A stretch of 64,000 nucleotides of DNA. Origin: Terriglobus saanensis SP1PR4 (lineage in GTDB: Bacteria; Acidobacteriota; Terriglobia; Terriglobales; Acidobacteriaceae). The position numbers and the translations under genes were made by a program. Of the stretch, positions 54,941 through 63,250 are shown one piece after another. The notes below the pieces were generated by a model that made no database searches, was not told where the DNA came from, and saw nothing but the letters and a program-made list of their open reading frames with translations. The stretch is taken from contig NC_014963.1 in assembly GCF_000179915.2 (NCBI RefSeq), forward strand, positions 3,410,001-3,474,000. The letters are read 5' to 3'. The number at the start of each line of letters is the position of its first letter. Within the stretch, counting starts at the first letter, position 1.

Positions 54941-56182
54941 ATGAATTTTTCACGCAGAGATTTTCTCGCCACAGCAGCCATCTCTTCAGCCGCTGTTGCC
55001 CTTGGATCTCAAGGCGATGCCCAATCTGTTCCGCCCAATCATGATCATGACCAGACGCTTCATAGCCATCCGAAGCCAACTCATCCTTTCGTGCCAAGGT
55101 TGCCCGCGCTCCTTTGCACGCAGGCGGGGACAATAGGAATCGACGCTGCCTTCGAGATGCTGAAGCAAGGGAGTGACACGCTCGACGCCGCGTTGCATGT
55201 CACAAAGACTCAAGAGGACGACCCCAATGACTATTCCACGGGCATTGGAGGACTTCCTAACGAAGAATGTGAAGTTCAGCTAGACGCTTGCTGTTTGCAT
55301 GGACCAACACGTCGAAGCGCAGCCGTAGGGGCGGTAAGCAAGATAAAAAACGCTTCTCTTATGGCACGCGCGGTCATGGAGCGAACTGGATATTCTTCTC
55401 TCGTAGGTCTCGATGCACAACGCTTTGCGATCAGCCAGGGATTTTCAAAGGAGAACCTGACTACTGAGCGTACGCGCAGGATGTGGGCTGTCTGGAAGAA
55501 GATTCAGTCCCATCCGGAATTGCCAGGTGAAGGTATCTTTGATCCGAACTGGCCAACAACCTTCAGGAAGACACACTTCCTTCCTTCTTCGCCGCAGGAC
55601 TTAAATCAGTTGATTCGCAAGTTGGAGCCGCTTGCCATTCAAGTAGGTCTCGGGCCTCAATTTACCTGGCGTGCCATTTTTGACGCTCTGCTTCCGGTGT
55701 CGACGCCTCTGTATGTCTCCACTGTGAATCAAAAGAAAGAGATTTCGAGCGCAGCCACCACGAGCGGAGTTCCGTGGAGGCTGGCGGGAACAACTAGCGA
55801 TATTGCGATGATTGGAGCTGGTTGCTATCTGGACCCAGAGGTTGGCTCAGCGGGGAGCACGGGAAGCGCAGAAGCAAACATCAAGATAGCCGGGGCCCGA
55901 ACGATCGTGGAAAATATGCGCAGAGGGATGTCACCGGAAGAAGCAGGCATGGATGCGCTGCACCGCATTGTGCATTGGTATGGGAGCGACATGACTGCGC
56001 TCCGTTTCGTCGAGATGGTGTATTACATTCTGCGCAACGATGGAGTCTATGCGGGCGTCTCGCTCTGGCGCGGTGACAGGACTGGCAACCTGCGGCAATT
56101 CACAATCCATGACGGATCGCGTCGCACGGAAGAGTGCAAGTTCTTATTCGATAGCAATCCGTCTAACGGCCAAGCGATCTGA
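54941..56182 (+). CDS. Glycosylasparaginase-family (Ntn hydrolase) homologue, Tat-exported, active site atypical
   Basis: The ATG at 54941 follows AGAGAG. The 413-residue product has a Tat signal (SRRDFLATAAISSAAVALGS). Family similarity is strong in the first half (DDPNDYSTGIGGLPNEECEVQLDACCLHGPTRRSAAVG) and near the end (GSAGSTGSAEANIKIAGARTIVENMRRGMSPEEAG). However, the self-cleavage site, normally G-T followed by a small or polar residue before the conserved V-N, reads S254-T255-P256-L-Y-V-S-T-V-N. The catalytic Thr position therefore falls on Pro256. The substrate Arg of GRVGDSPIIGAG is Thr284. It may be inactive or use another chemistry; a working glycosylasparaginase is not supported. 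Confidence 0.78.
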   Translation: MNFSRRDFLATAAISSAAVALGSQGDAQSVPPNHDHDQTLHSHPKPTHPFVPRLPALLCTQAGTIGIDAAFEMLKQGSDTLDAALHVTKTQEDDPNDYSTGIGGLPNEECEVQLDACCLHGPTRRSAAVGAVSKIKNASLMARAVMERTGYSSLVGLDAQRFAISQGFSKENLTTERTRRMWAVWKKIQSHPELPGEGIFDPNWPTTFRKTHFLPSSPQDLNQLIRKLEPLAIQVGLGPQFTWRAIFDALLPVSTPLYVSTVNQKKEISSAATTSGVPWRLAGTTSDIAMIGAGCYLDPEVGSAGSTGSAEANIKIAGARTIVENMRRGMSPEEAGMDALHRIVHWYGSDMTALRFVEMVYYILRNDGVYAGVSLWRGDRTGNLRQFTIHDGSRRTEECKFLFDSNPSNGQAI

Positions 56183-56232
56183 ATGCTCTGGAACCCCTCT
56201 GCAATTTGGGATCAAGTCTCGTCAGTGTCGCA

Positions 56233-56268
56233 ACCTGTCCGGTAATACGCCAATCTTACCGGACAGGT
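56233..56268. terminator. Perfect 13-bp inverted repeat between convergent genes
   Basis: ACCTGTCCGGTAA (56233-56245) and TTACCGGACAGGT (56256-56268) form a stem with a 10-base loop, between the asparaginase-like gene and the receptor. It could serve both strands. No long T-run is present on either side. Confidence 0.65.
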
Positions 56269-56290
56269 AACTCCACATCACCAATCAAAG

Positions 56291-59200
56291 CTAGAAGAGC
56301 AGTTTTGCTGCTAGTTGAAGCTGGCGCGATGATCCGGCTGTACTTGTTATTTGTCCAAAGCTCGACGCGGTCGTGAACGCCGATCCAGACAATGTCAGGG
56401 AGTTATTCGAAAGCGGAGGGGCAAGGTTAGGGTGGTTGGGGAGATTGAATGCCTCGGCGCGGAATTGGAACGCAGATCCTTCTCGGATCCGGGTCAACGC
56501 GAAGTTTTTCACCAGCGAGAAGTCCAGTTCGTTAAAGGAAGGCCCTGATACAGAGTTGCGCTGCTCGTTGCCAAACCGCGTGCCTGCAATCCCTGTAGTG
56601 TTTACCGGTACGGCGAAACACGACTGATTAATGTACTTGGCCCAGTTCCCCTTGTTGACCGGGTTGCCGCCGCTACACCCAGTGCCCGTAACACGGTCTG
56701 GAAAATCAAGAGGCGAACTGTTTCCCAGGCCGAGTGTGTCACCACCTATGACGACGGTGAACGGGGATCCAGACGAGATCTGGTAGATGCCACCAATCTG
56801 CCAACCGTTGACTAAGTAGGAAGCAAAGTTATGGCTCTTGATGAGATCGGGCGATGTCCAGACCGCATTCGCAACGAAGACCAGAGGGATATTGAAGTCG
56901 GACACGCCCCGAAGTTGATGGAAGAGGAACCCATTCACCGAGTTGGAATATGGAGTGCCGGAGGTGATCGACGAGCTACCATCGACGCTCTTCTGCCAAG
57001 TGAAGGAGCCTTGCCACTGCAGACTTTTGCCGATGCGCTGCTTCAATTCGACCAGCAGACCGCTGTAGCTGCTGTCCGAGAACCATCCACTTCCATAGAT
57101 GGTTCCGAAGGCCTGATTCGGCTTCTTAGTCGCATTCGATGACGCCAGACAGCTGATATTGACAACGGTTGCGGTCCCGCATGGAAAGACAAGGCTCCCT
57201 GGTGTATTCACTACTGGCTGCGGTACATTCGCATCCGACGTGGTCAGTCCCTGATGAACTCCATGCGAGCCGACATAACCTACCTTGAAGCTCATCTTGG
57301 CTGGCAATTCCTGTTGAAGGGCCAGGTTGTACTGCTGCATGTAGTTCCGAGGCGGATTGTATTGAATGTAGGCAACGGTCGGCTTGGCTGTCCCGGCTCC
57401 GTTGCGGATGTAGTTCCAGGCGGTGGTTGGGAATGGATTGGCTGACCCCGAAGGCAATGTGGAACTGCTTAGATTGATCTGATAGGGAGCCTGCTGACCA
57501 AGTTGCAGATTGAACTCCCAGGTAAGCGGGAGCACATCAAAGATGCCGTAGCCACCGCTGATGTTCGTCTTACCGTGGGAGAAATCAGGACTATAAGAGA
57601 AGCCAACTCTAGGAGAGAAGTTTTTGCGGGTTGGATTCTGGAAGAGCGGGTCCCCCAGGAACTGTGTGGTGCTGGTGAGATCGCGGATGTTGGCTAGACG
57701 TCCATTCTCTGCAGTCAGCACGCTCGCTGGCTCGTAGCGCAGACCTACGGTGACATTCAGGTTACGAGTCACCCGCCAGGTGTCCTCTCCATAGGCACCG
57801 AATACGTTCTGGCGAAGATTGATTGGCACCGGATTGGTTGTCGTCACTGTTCCAGTAGAAGGCTTGTTGGTAAGAAAATTAGGGAGCGAAGTAAAGCTGA
57901 AGTTCCCGTAGTTATAGTTGGAGAAGGTCATGTTCGAATAAATTCGCTGGTACAGGAAGCCGAATTTCAAGGAGTGCTTACCCTTGATTAGGAACGCGTC
58001 GTCGGTGAACTGTGGTGTGCTGAATCCGTAATGCACCGAGGAACCACCGATGACTCCTCCAGTGAAACCGGTGAGTGAGGTGACGCTGATCAGGGGAGCA
58101 CTAAGACCCGGGGCAGGCCCCAGGCTCGCGTCGGAGCCGAGAGGGTTCGCTCCTGGAATCTTCACGAGCGACGAGGCGGTTTCGTAGTTTGCGCCCATGC
58201 GGAACGAGTTATAGAACGAGTTAGAGAACACATGATTCTCTGAGATCGAAAGCATCTGCCGCTTGGTTGTGCTCTGCTGCTGGTTCACATTCACAACATC
58301 GGGCTGTACCGTTGAGCCTTTGTCCCAGAGATAGGTCACGTATAAAGAATCCTTCGCAGAAAAGATCTGATCTCCGCGAACCGTGAAGAAGTTTTCGGGC
58401 GTGACTTGCTTTGCCGGGAAAACGTACTGACCTGTGTCGCCCGTAATGATGCCGTTCGGGAGGGCCCAAAGGGGCAAGTAGGGTTTGATGGAGGCATCCA
58501 CCGTTACTGGAGCAGCGGTCACCAGCGCACCGGTGCGCGCCTGGACCGTAGGTACATTCGCGACGGACGTTGAGCTGCTCACATTGCGGAAACCTTCGTA
58601 ATTCCCGAACAGAAAGGTACGATTCTTCACGATGGGGCCGCCTGCAGTGGCTCCGAATTGGTTCCGGTGCAAGGGCAGTTTCGACTGATCGAAGTAGTTT
58701 CTAGAATCGAAGACATTGTTCCGAACGAATTCATACACCGAGCCATGGATCTGATTGGTGCCTGCCCGCGTGATGGCGTTGATGACAGCGCCAGCCGAAA
58801 GGCCATAGGAGGCGGAGTAATTACTGGAGATGATCGAGAACTCGCCGATCGCATCTGCACCCAGCGTAAGTCCTGCCGTGCTACCAGGCGTCGAGTTGGC
58901 ATAATCGTTCACGTTGATACCGTCCAGTCGATAGCTGTTCAACTGAGGACGGCTGCCAGCAATGGTAAGTTGTTGACCGAATCCGCGATTGCCGCGGCTG
59001 CTGGGATTGCCCGCCGCTGGCTGGCTGCGCACAGAGGCTGTTCCGGGCTGCAAGGTTGCGATCTGCGTCCAGTCACGGCCGTTCAGAGGCAGTTCCCGAA
59101 TCGTCGAGCCCTCCACCACGGTGCTGATCGCCGAGTTGCCGAGTTCCACGCTGGAACCAGTGTCTTCAACCACAACGGTTTGATCTGCCGAAGCAACTTG

Positions 59201-59545
59201 CAGCGTGAAGTTGATCGTCGATTGCTCGCCTACGCTGAGGGAGACACCCTTTCGGAGTTCGGTACGAAAGCCGTTCGCCTCCACATGAATTTCGTAAGGG
59301 CCTGGAACGAGATTGGGCGCCGAGTACTCACCGGAGCGATTCGTAGCCAGTGAGCGTGCGACGCCCTGAGAGATATTTGTGAGAGTGACCTTTGCACCCA
59401 CGATGACGCCGCCACTAGAGTCTTCCAATTTTCCGGAGACCGTGGCGCCCACCACTTGAGCACCAGCTGACGAATGCAAAGTACATAGGATTATGAATAG
59501 TCCTGCTAAGAACATCAGAACATCGACTCGAAACATCTTTCGCAT
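56291..59545 (-). CDS. TonB-dependent receptor, Oar type
   Basis: The ATG at 59545 has GAGAGG six bases upstream. The 1084-residue product starts with a signal peptide (VLMFLAGLFIILCTLHSSAGAQ). A regulatory-like domain follows (KLEDSSGGVIVGAKVTL, GEYSAPNLVPGPYEIHVEANGF), then a plug with LPLNGRDWTQIATLQPG and YRLDGINVNDYANSTPG, and a long barrel ending LQLAAKLLF. The plug motif carries DW instead of the more usual NF. The gene stands alone, convergent with the asparaginase-like gene, so its cargo cannot be inferred. Its promoter lies in the AT-rich gap beyond 59545. Confidence 0.92.
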   Translation of the reverse strand: MRKMFRVDVLMFLAGLFIILCTLHSSAGAQVVGATVSGKLEDSSGGVIVGAKVTLTNISQGVARSLATNRSGEYSAPNLVPGPYEIHVEANGFRTELRKGVSLSVGEQSTINFTLQVASADQTVVVEDTGSSVELGNSAISTVVEGSTIRELPLNGRDWTQIATLQPGTASVRSQPAAGNPSSRGNRGFGQQLTIAGSRPQLNSYRLDGINVNDYANSTPGSTAGLTLGADAIGEFSIISSNYSASYGLSAGAVINAITRAGTNQIHGSVYEFVRNNVFDSRNYFDQSKLPLHRNQFGATAGGPIVKNRTFLFGNYEGFRNVSSSTSVANVPTVQARTGALVTAAPVTVDASIKPYLPLWALPNGIITGDTGQYVFPAKQVTPENFFTVRGDQIFSAKDSLYVTYLWDKGSTVQPDVVNVNQQQSTTKRQMLSISENHVFSNSFYNSFRMGANYETASSLVKIPGANPLGSDASLGPAPGLSAPLISVTSLTGFTGGVIGGSSVHYGFSTPQFTDDAFLIKGKHSLKFGFLYQRIYSNMTFSNYNYGNFSFTSLPNFLTNKPSTGTVTTTNPVPINLRQNVFGAYGEDTWRVTRNLNVTVGLRYEPASVLTAENGRLANIRDLTSTTQFLGDPLFQNPTRKNFSPRVGFSYSPDFSHGKTNISGGYGIFDVLPLTWEFNLQLGQQAPYQINLSSSTLPSGSANPFPTTAWNYIRNGAGTAKPTVAYIQYNPPRNYMQQYNLALQQELPAKMSFKVGYVGSHGVHQGLTTSDANVPQPVVNTPGSLVFPCGTATVVNISCLASSNATKKPNQAFGTIYGSGWFSDSSYSGLLVELKQRIGKSLQWQGSFTWQKSVDGSSSITSGTPYSNSVNGFLFHQLRGVSDFNIPLVFVANAVWTSPDLIKSHNFASYLVNGWQIGGIYQISSGSPFTVVIGGDTLGLGNSSPLDFPDRVTGTGCSGGNPVNKGNWAKYINQSCFAVPVNTTGIAGTRFGNEQRNSVSGPSFNELDFSLVKNFALTRIREGSAFQFRAEAFNLPNHPNLAPPLSNNSLTLSGSAFTTASSFGQITSTAGSSRQLQLAAKLLF

Positions 59546-59961
59546 CGTCGGCCTCTCAATAGGTACTGATTTCGTGAAATGGTGGTGCGCCCTGTAGAGA
59601 CCGCAATCGGCTCAGAAACAGTCCACAGTACTAATATGAGTATTGAGAGTGGATATTATCCGCACAAAATACACTTGTCAATTAGATTTTTGAATAGACT
59701 GTGAATGAAGTCTAAGCTACATAAAATGAAATATTTAGACGGATTTCAACATTGTTAGAGGTAAAAAACGAGTGAACGCTGCGGAGCGATATCCGCGCTC
59801 AGTTCTGCGCTTTTTCAGAAAATTTTACGAAATAAACTGCTCAAAAATTATCAGATCTCGTATCAGGCTGCCCGGATCGTGATTTGTCTTCGCGGCGATC
59901 CATAATACAATCACATCCATTCAGAGAGACGGGATACCGTTCTCCGGAAAGATGGAATGAC
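59546..59961. promoter_or_regulatory. AT-rich region upstream of the receptor at 59545
   Basis: The ~415 bases are markedly AT-rich compared with the surrounding genes, especially 59620-59830. They presumably contain the receptor promoter. No gene with a plausible start is present and no convincing repeat was seen. Confidence 0.35.
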
Positions 59962-59991
59962 CAACAAAATGCGTAGCCGAAAAGCTGCGCA
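59962..59991 (-). terminator. Intrinsic terminator of the dehydratase/cyclodeaminase operon
   Basis: On the minus strand, 15 bases after the stop at 60006, TGCGCAGC-TTTTCG-GCTACGCA forms an 8-bp stem (one G-U type pair) followed by TTTTGTT. Confidence 0.75.
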
Positions 59992-60005
59992 TCGTTTGCT
60001 CTCGA

Positions 60006-60953
60006 TCATTGCTGGTTGTTTTCAAATGCTGCAAGAACGCGACTCGCGATCGCTATGTCCTGCACAGCTACGCCGGTAAGGTCCGCGATCGTAATATCCT
60101 GTCTGTTCTGGCGACGCAGAGTTTCATTTTCAATCATCTCGCCTATCTCCGTCAGGTCATGGATCGCGATCAAATTGCGCGCCAGAGCAAACGAAGAATC
60201 TCCATAGGCCGAGCATTGGCTCCGACTATCCACGATGCGGAGTTTTGCCAGAGCGAACAACTGTGGGTCCAGTTCCTGCTTTTCGCCACCGTCGGCGCCG
60301 ACCGCAGTGATATGTGTTCCCGGCGATACATCGCCAGCAAAAAGAAGGGCCTCCGTGGATGCCGTTGTAGTGATGATCAATTGCGAGTTTCTCGCAACGT
60401 CCTTCACCGTGGGACAGACCTCAATCTCGAACCCATCTACATGGAAGGCGCGCGCTCGGTCATTAGATCTCGCCCAAAGTTTTACTTTGCGGCAGGAAGT
60501 GATACTGCGTAGATATTCGAGTTGAAGCTTTGCCTGAATGCCAGCGCCAACCATTCCAATACATTCGATAGGAGAAGGCGCAAGATATTTTGCTGCCACC
60601 GCACCTGCGGCAGCGGTGCGAACATTCGTGAGGTAGCCTTCGTCCTGAAGAATTACGAGCAGCTCCCCCGTCAGGCGGCTAAAGACCAGAACCACTCCGT
60701 TACTCGAAGGAAGACCAAGTCCGGGGTTATTCCAAAAGCCCGTGGCTACCTTAATCGTAAAGGTAGTTCCATGCTTCAGATAGCCATATTTGATGTGGCA
60801 ATCGCCCGGGGGATCTTTGAACAGCATTTCTCCGACAGGGGGCACAACGGCCTCTCCACGAGAGTACGCAACGAATGCTTCCTCCATCGCAACGATGACA
60901 TCTTGCGGGTCAAGCAGCGCCTCGATCAGGGCACGTGAATAGACTTTTGCCAT
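60006..60953 (-). CDS. Ornithine cyclodeaminase/mu-crystallin family protein (EutC- or BhcD-like)
   Basis: The 315-residue protein has the family fold. The substrate-binding half includes YGYLKHGTTFTIKVATGFWNNPGLGLPSSNGVVLVF and TNVRTAAAGAVAAKYLAP. The Rossmann half has the NAD(P) motif IGMVGAGIQAKLQLEYLR and GTHITAVGADGGEKQELDPQL. Members reduce or deaminate amino/imino acids. The start codon overlaps the stop of the dehydratase gene by one base (TAATG), so the two are coupled. The same pairing is known in hydroxyectoine use (EutB/EutC) and in the beta-hydroxyaspartate route (BhcB dehydratase, BhcD iminosuccinate reductase). Which of these applies is not decided by sequence. Confidence 0.85.
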   Translation of the reverse strand: MAKVYSRALIEALLDPQDVIVAMEEAFVAYSRGEAVVPPVGEMLFKDPPGDCHIKYGYLKHGTTFTIKVATGFWNNPGLGLPSSNGVVLVFSRLTGELLVILQDEGYLTNVRTAAAGAVAAKYLAPSPIECIGMVGAGIQAKLQLEYLRSITSCRKVKLWARSNDRARAFHVDGFEIEVCPTVKDVARNSQLIITTTASTEALLFAGDVSPGTHITAVGADGGEKQELDPQLFALAKLRIVDSRSQCSAYGDSSFALARNLIAIHDLTEIGEMIENETLRRQNRQDITIADLTGVAVQDIAIASRVLAAFENNQQ

Positions 60954-61936
60954 TAGATCGCCTTACGAGCACGCGCAGAAAGATTACCGCCGCAGATAAC
61001 AATGGCTACTGTCTTGCCAGCATAGTTTTCCACGGTCTTGATAAAAGCGGCTAGAGCCACGGCAGCTGCGCCCTCGATGATCCAGTTCTTTTCTCTATAG
61101 GCCAGACGCATCGCATTGAGGATCTCTTCCTCGGTCACCAAGACCATCGAATCCACGACACTGCGAGCAACTTCAAAGGTGATTGAGCCTTCCTCAACGC
61201 CGCCAGTCGTACTTTCTGACAAGGTGTCCTTCTCTTCCATCGAAAGAATATGACCGGCCTTGAGCGATTCATACAGCACGCGAGATCCCTCTGGCCAGCA
61301 GCCAACCACCTCCGTACGTGGCGAAGCATATTTCAGATAGGAGCCTATGCCGCCGATCAAGCCGCCGCCGCCCACGGTGACAAAAACAGCATCCAGATCT
61401 GGAATTTGCTCCAATAATTCCACGGCAACGGTACCCTGACCTGCCAGGACGTCCCAATTGTTATAAGGCGAGATGAAGATACGACCGGATTCGGACGCGT
61501 GTTCGCGGGCTGCGAGCTCTGCATCTAAAGGCCCCGCGCCCACACGGCGAATACGCGTGCCATACCCTTCGATCCGCGTTGTCTTCTCCGGTCCAACCGG
61601 CATTGAAACAAATACTTCAGCCGAAACGCCTGCTTGTTTCGCTGCAGAGGCAATACCCAGGCCGTGGTTTCCATTCGATGCCGTCGTCACTCCCTTGACT
61701 CTCTCATCGTCAGTGAGGCACAAGATCCTATTGGTGGCTCCACGTAGTTTGAAAGAACCCGTCTCCTGGAGGTTCTCCAGCTTTGCAAATACTTTCGCGT
61801 TGCTTCCCGAAAACAGGTTAGAGATATCTTCGATTTCGGTGCGTACGACCGAATCCTTGATGCGGTTATACGCCTCGACCACTCGAAGGCCACGGGATTC
61901 CCTGCCAAGGTCCAATGTTGGATCTACTGTTGCCAT
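60953..61936 (-). CDS. PLP-dependent threonine/serine dehydratase family (EutB- or BhcB-like)
   Basis: The 327-residue protein is a fold-type II PLP enzyme. The Schiff-base Lys63 lies in ETGSFKLRGATNRI. SNGNHGLGIASAAKQAG and the phosphate-binding GGGGLIGGIGSYLK are present. The length (no C-terminal ACT domain) fits catabolic dehydratases of threonine, serine or 3-hydroxyaspartate. It is first in a two-gene operon with the cyclodeaminase-like gene (TAATG overlap). It diverges from a peptide-type ABC transporter, suggesting that a hydroxy amino acid or its peptide or ectoine-like precursor is imported and broken down. Confidence 0.87.
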   Translation of the reverse strand: MATVDPTLDLGRESRGLRVVEAYNRIKDSVVRTEIEDISNLFSGSNAKVFAKLENLQETGSFKLRGATNRILCLTDDERVKGVTTASNGNHGLGIASAAKQAGVSAEVFVSMPVGPEKTTRIEGYGTRIRRVGAGPLDAELAAREHASESGRIFISPYNNWDVLAGQGTVAVELLEQIPDLDAVFVTVGGGGLIGGIGSYLKYASPRTEVVGCWPEGSRVLYESLKAGHILSMEEKDTLSESTTGGVEEGSITFEVARSVVDSMVLVTEEEILNAMRLAYREKNWIIEGAAAVALAAFIKTVENYAGKTVAIVICGGNLSARARKAI

Positions 61937-62305
61937 AGAAGCCTTCCTTTATGAGCGCGCGTCGGGATCGGATTTTTAAATGTGTGTTCTTAAGAGAGCA
62001 GCTGCGATTAATCTCTTGCAAGCGTCAATAATTGTTCTTTATATCACAAAGACCAATTTTATGCTTTCCTATAGGGCTTCCTGAGAGGCCTTGACCCAGG
62101 CATTATCTTCCGCACAGGGATTGAGTTTCGAATTGTAACCATTGATCGAAATCGCGGCCATGGTGTAAATTGCATTTATTCGATCTAAAGTTCAATTAAA
62201 TCCATCACGTCCATAAAATATGGAGCCATGGAATTGATTTTGCCGTCGCAACACGTTGCATTTGAGCATGTCTAGCGGTCACGTTTCATGAGGGGAAGAA
62301 CACCG
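61937..62305. promoter_or_regulatory. Divergent promoter region with GCAAC-AC-GTTGC palindrome
   Basis: This 369-base AT-rich gap lies between the dehydratase operon and the ABC permeases. A perfect 5+5 palindrome lies at 62248-62259, 47 bases before the permease start. No regulator gene is adjacent in the window. Confidence 0.4.
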
Positions 62306-63250
62306 ATGCTGCAATATGTTGCCAAGCGGTTGCTGCTGACTCTCCCCACGCTTTTTCTTGTATCGCTCATCGTCTTCACGCTCATACGGCTCGTTCCAGG
62401 CGATCCGGCTCAGGTGCTCCTCGGCGACGATATGAATAAAGCATCGGTCGCCGCGATGCGCGAGGAGATGGGACTGAATCGCCCTCTGCCAACACAATAC
62501 GTCACGTGGCTGTCGCACGGGATTCGCGGCAATCTCGGCGTGTCCATCAGCACTGGCGAACCGGTCACAAGCCTCATCTTTCAGCGCTTCCAACTGTCTG
62601 CGGTAGTAGCTTTGGTCGCTGTCATTCTGGCTACCTTGATCGCCATCGGTGCAGGCATGATCGCGGCATGGAAACAAAACAGCTCGATCGATATAGCCGT
62701 TGTAGGCGCCGCCTCGCTGGTTCTCGCAATCCCAAGTTTCTGGCTTGGCCTTCTTCTGTTACTGGTGTTTGGTCTCAAATTCGGTTGGCTGCCGGTCGTG
62801 GGTTACATTCCGTTCGCTGAAGACGCATGGCAATGGGCGCTCTTTCTTGTGCTTCCCGTCCTCACGCTTACGATCGTCGAAAGTGGCGTACTCACCCGCA
62901 TGATGCGCGCTTCCTCACTCGACGTCCTGAAGATGGAGTACGTTACACATGCACGAGCCAAGGGCCTTTCCGAACTCAGAGTTCTTACCCGCCATGTCTT
63001 CCCAAACGCCTTCGCTCCAACATTGACATTGGTCGGTCTTACGCTTGGTCAACTGATCGGCGGCATTGCAGTCATCGAAACAGTCTTCACTTTGCCTGGC
63101 CTTGGCCGCCTCATGGTCGACGCGATTATGGCGCGCGATTATCCAGTCGTTCAGGGATGCCTTCTTTTCACAGGCCTGGTTTATGTCGTGATCAATCTAG
63201 TGGTGGATCTCTGCTATCCCTTCTTCGATCCTCGTGTGGCGGCCAACTGA
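62306..63250 (+). CDS. ABC transporter permease, DppB/OppB type
   Basis: The ATG at 62306 follows GAGGGGAAG; an ATG at 62288 is also in frame. The 314-residue product has the N-terminal signature of peptide-type permeases (MLQYVAKRLLLTLPTLFLVSLIVFTLIRLVPGDPAQ), about six TM helices and the EAA loop (YVTHARAKGLSELRVLTRHVFPNAFAP). It ends FFDPRVAAN. It overlaps the next permease by TGATG. The system imports peptides, nickel or glutathione-like solutes; the substrate-binding protein and ATPases lie outside the window. The neighbouring dehydratase suggests amino-acid-related cargo. Confidence 0.92.
   Translation: MLQYVAKRLLLTLPTLFLVSLIVFTLIRLVPGDPAQVLLGDDMNKASVAAMREEMGLNRPLPTQYVTWLSHGIRGNLGVSISTGEPVTSLIFQRFQLSAVVALVAVILATLIAIGAGMIAAWKQNSSIDIAVVGAASLVLAIPSFWLGLLLLLVFGLKFGWLPVVGYIPFAEDAWQWALFLVLPVLTLTIVESGVLTRMMRASSLDVLKMEYVTHARAKGLSELRVLTRHVFPNAFAPTLTLVGLTLGQLIGGIAVIETVFTLPGLGRLMVDAIMARDYPVVQGCLLFTGLVYVVINLVVDLCYPFFDPRVAAN

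Noticed and set aside
59820-60100. Possible small genes or mobile-element remnants in the AT-rich gap before the cyclodeaminase gene
   Set aside because: Only short frames without starts were seen; the single clear structure is the minus-strand terminator at 59962-59991.
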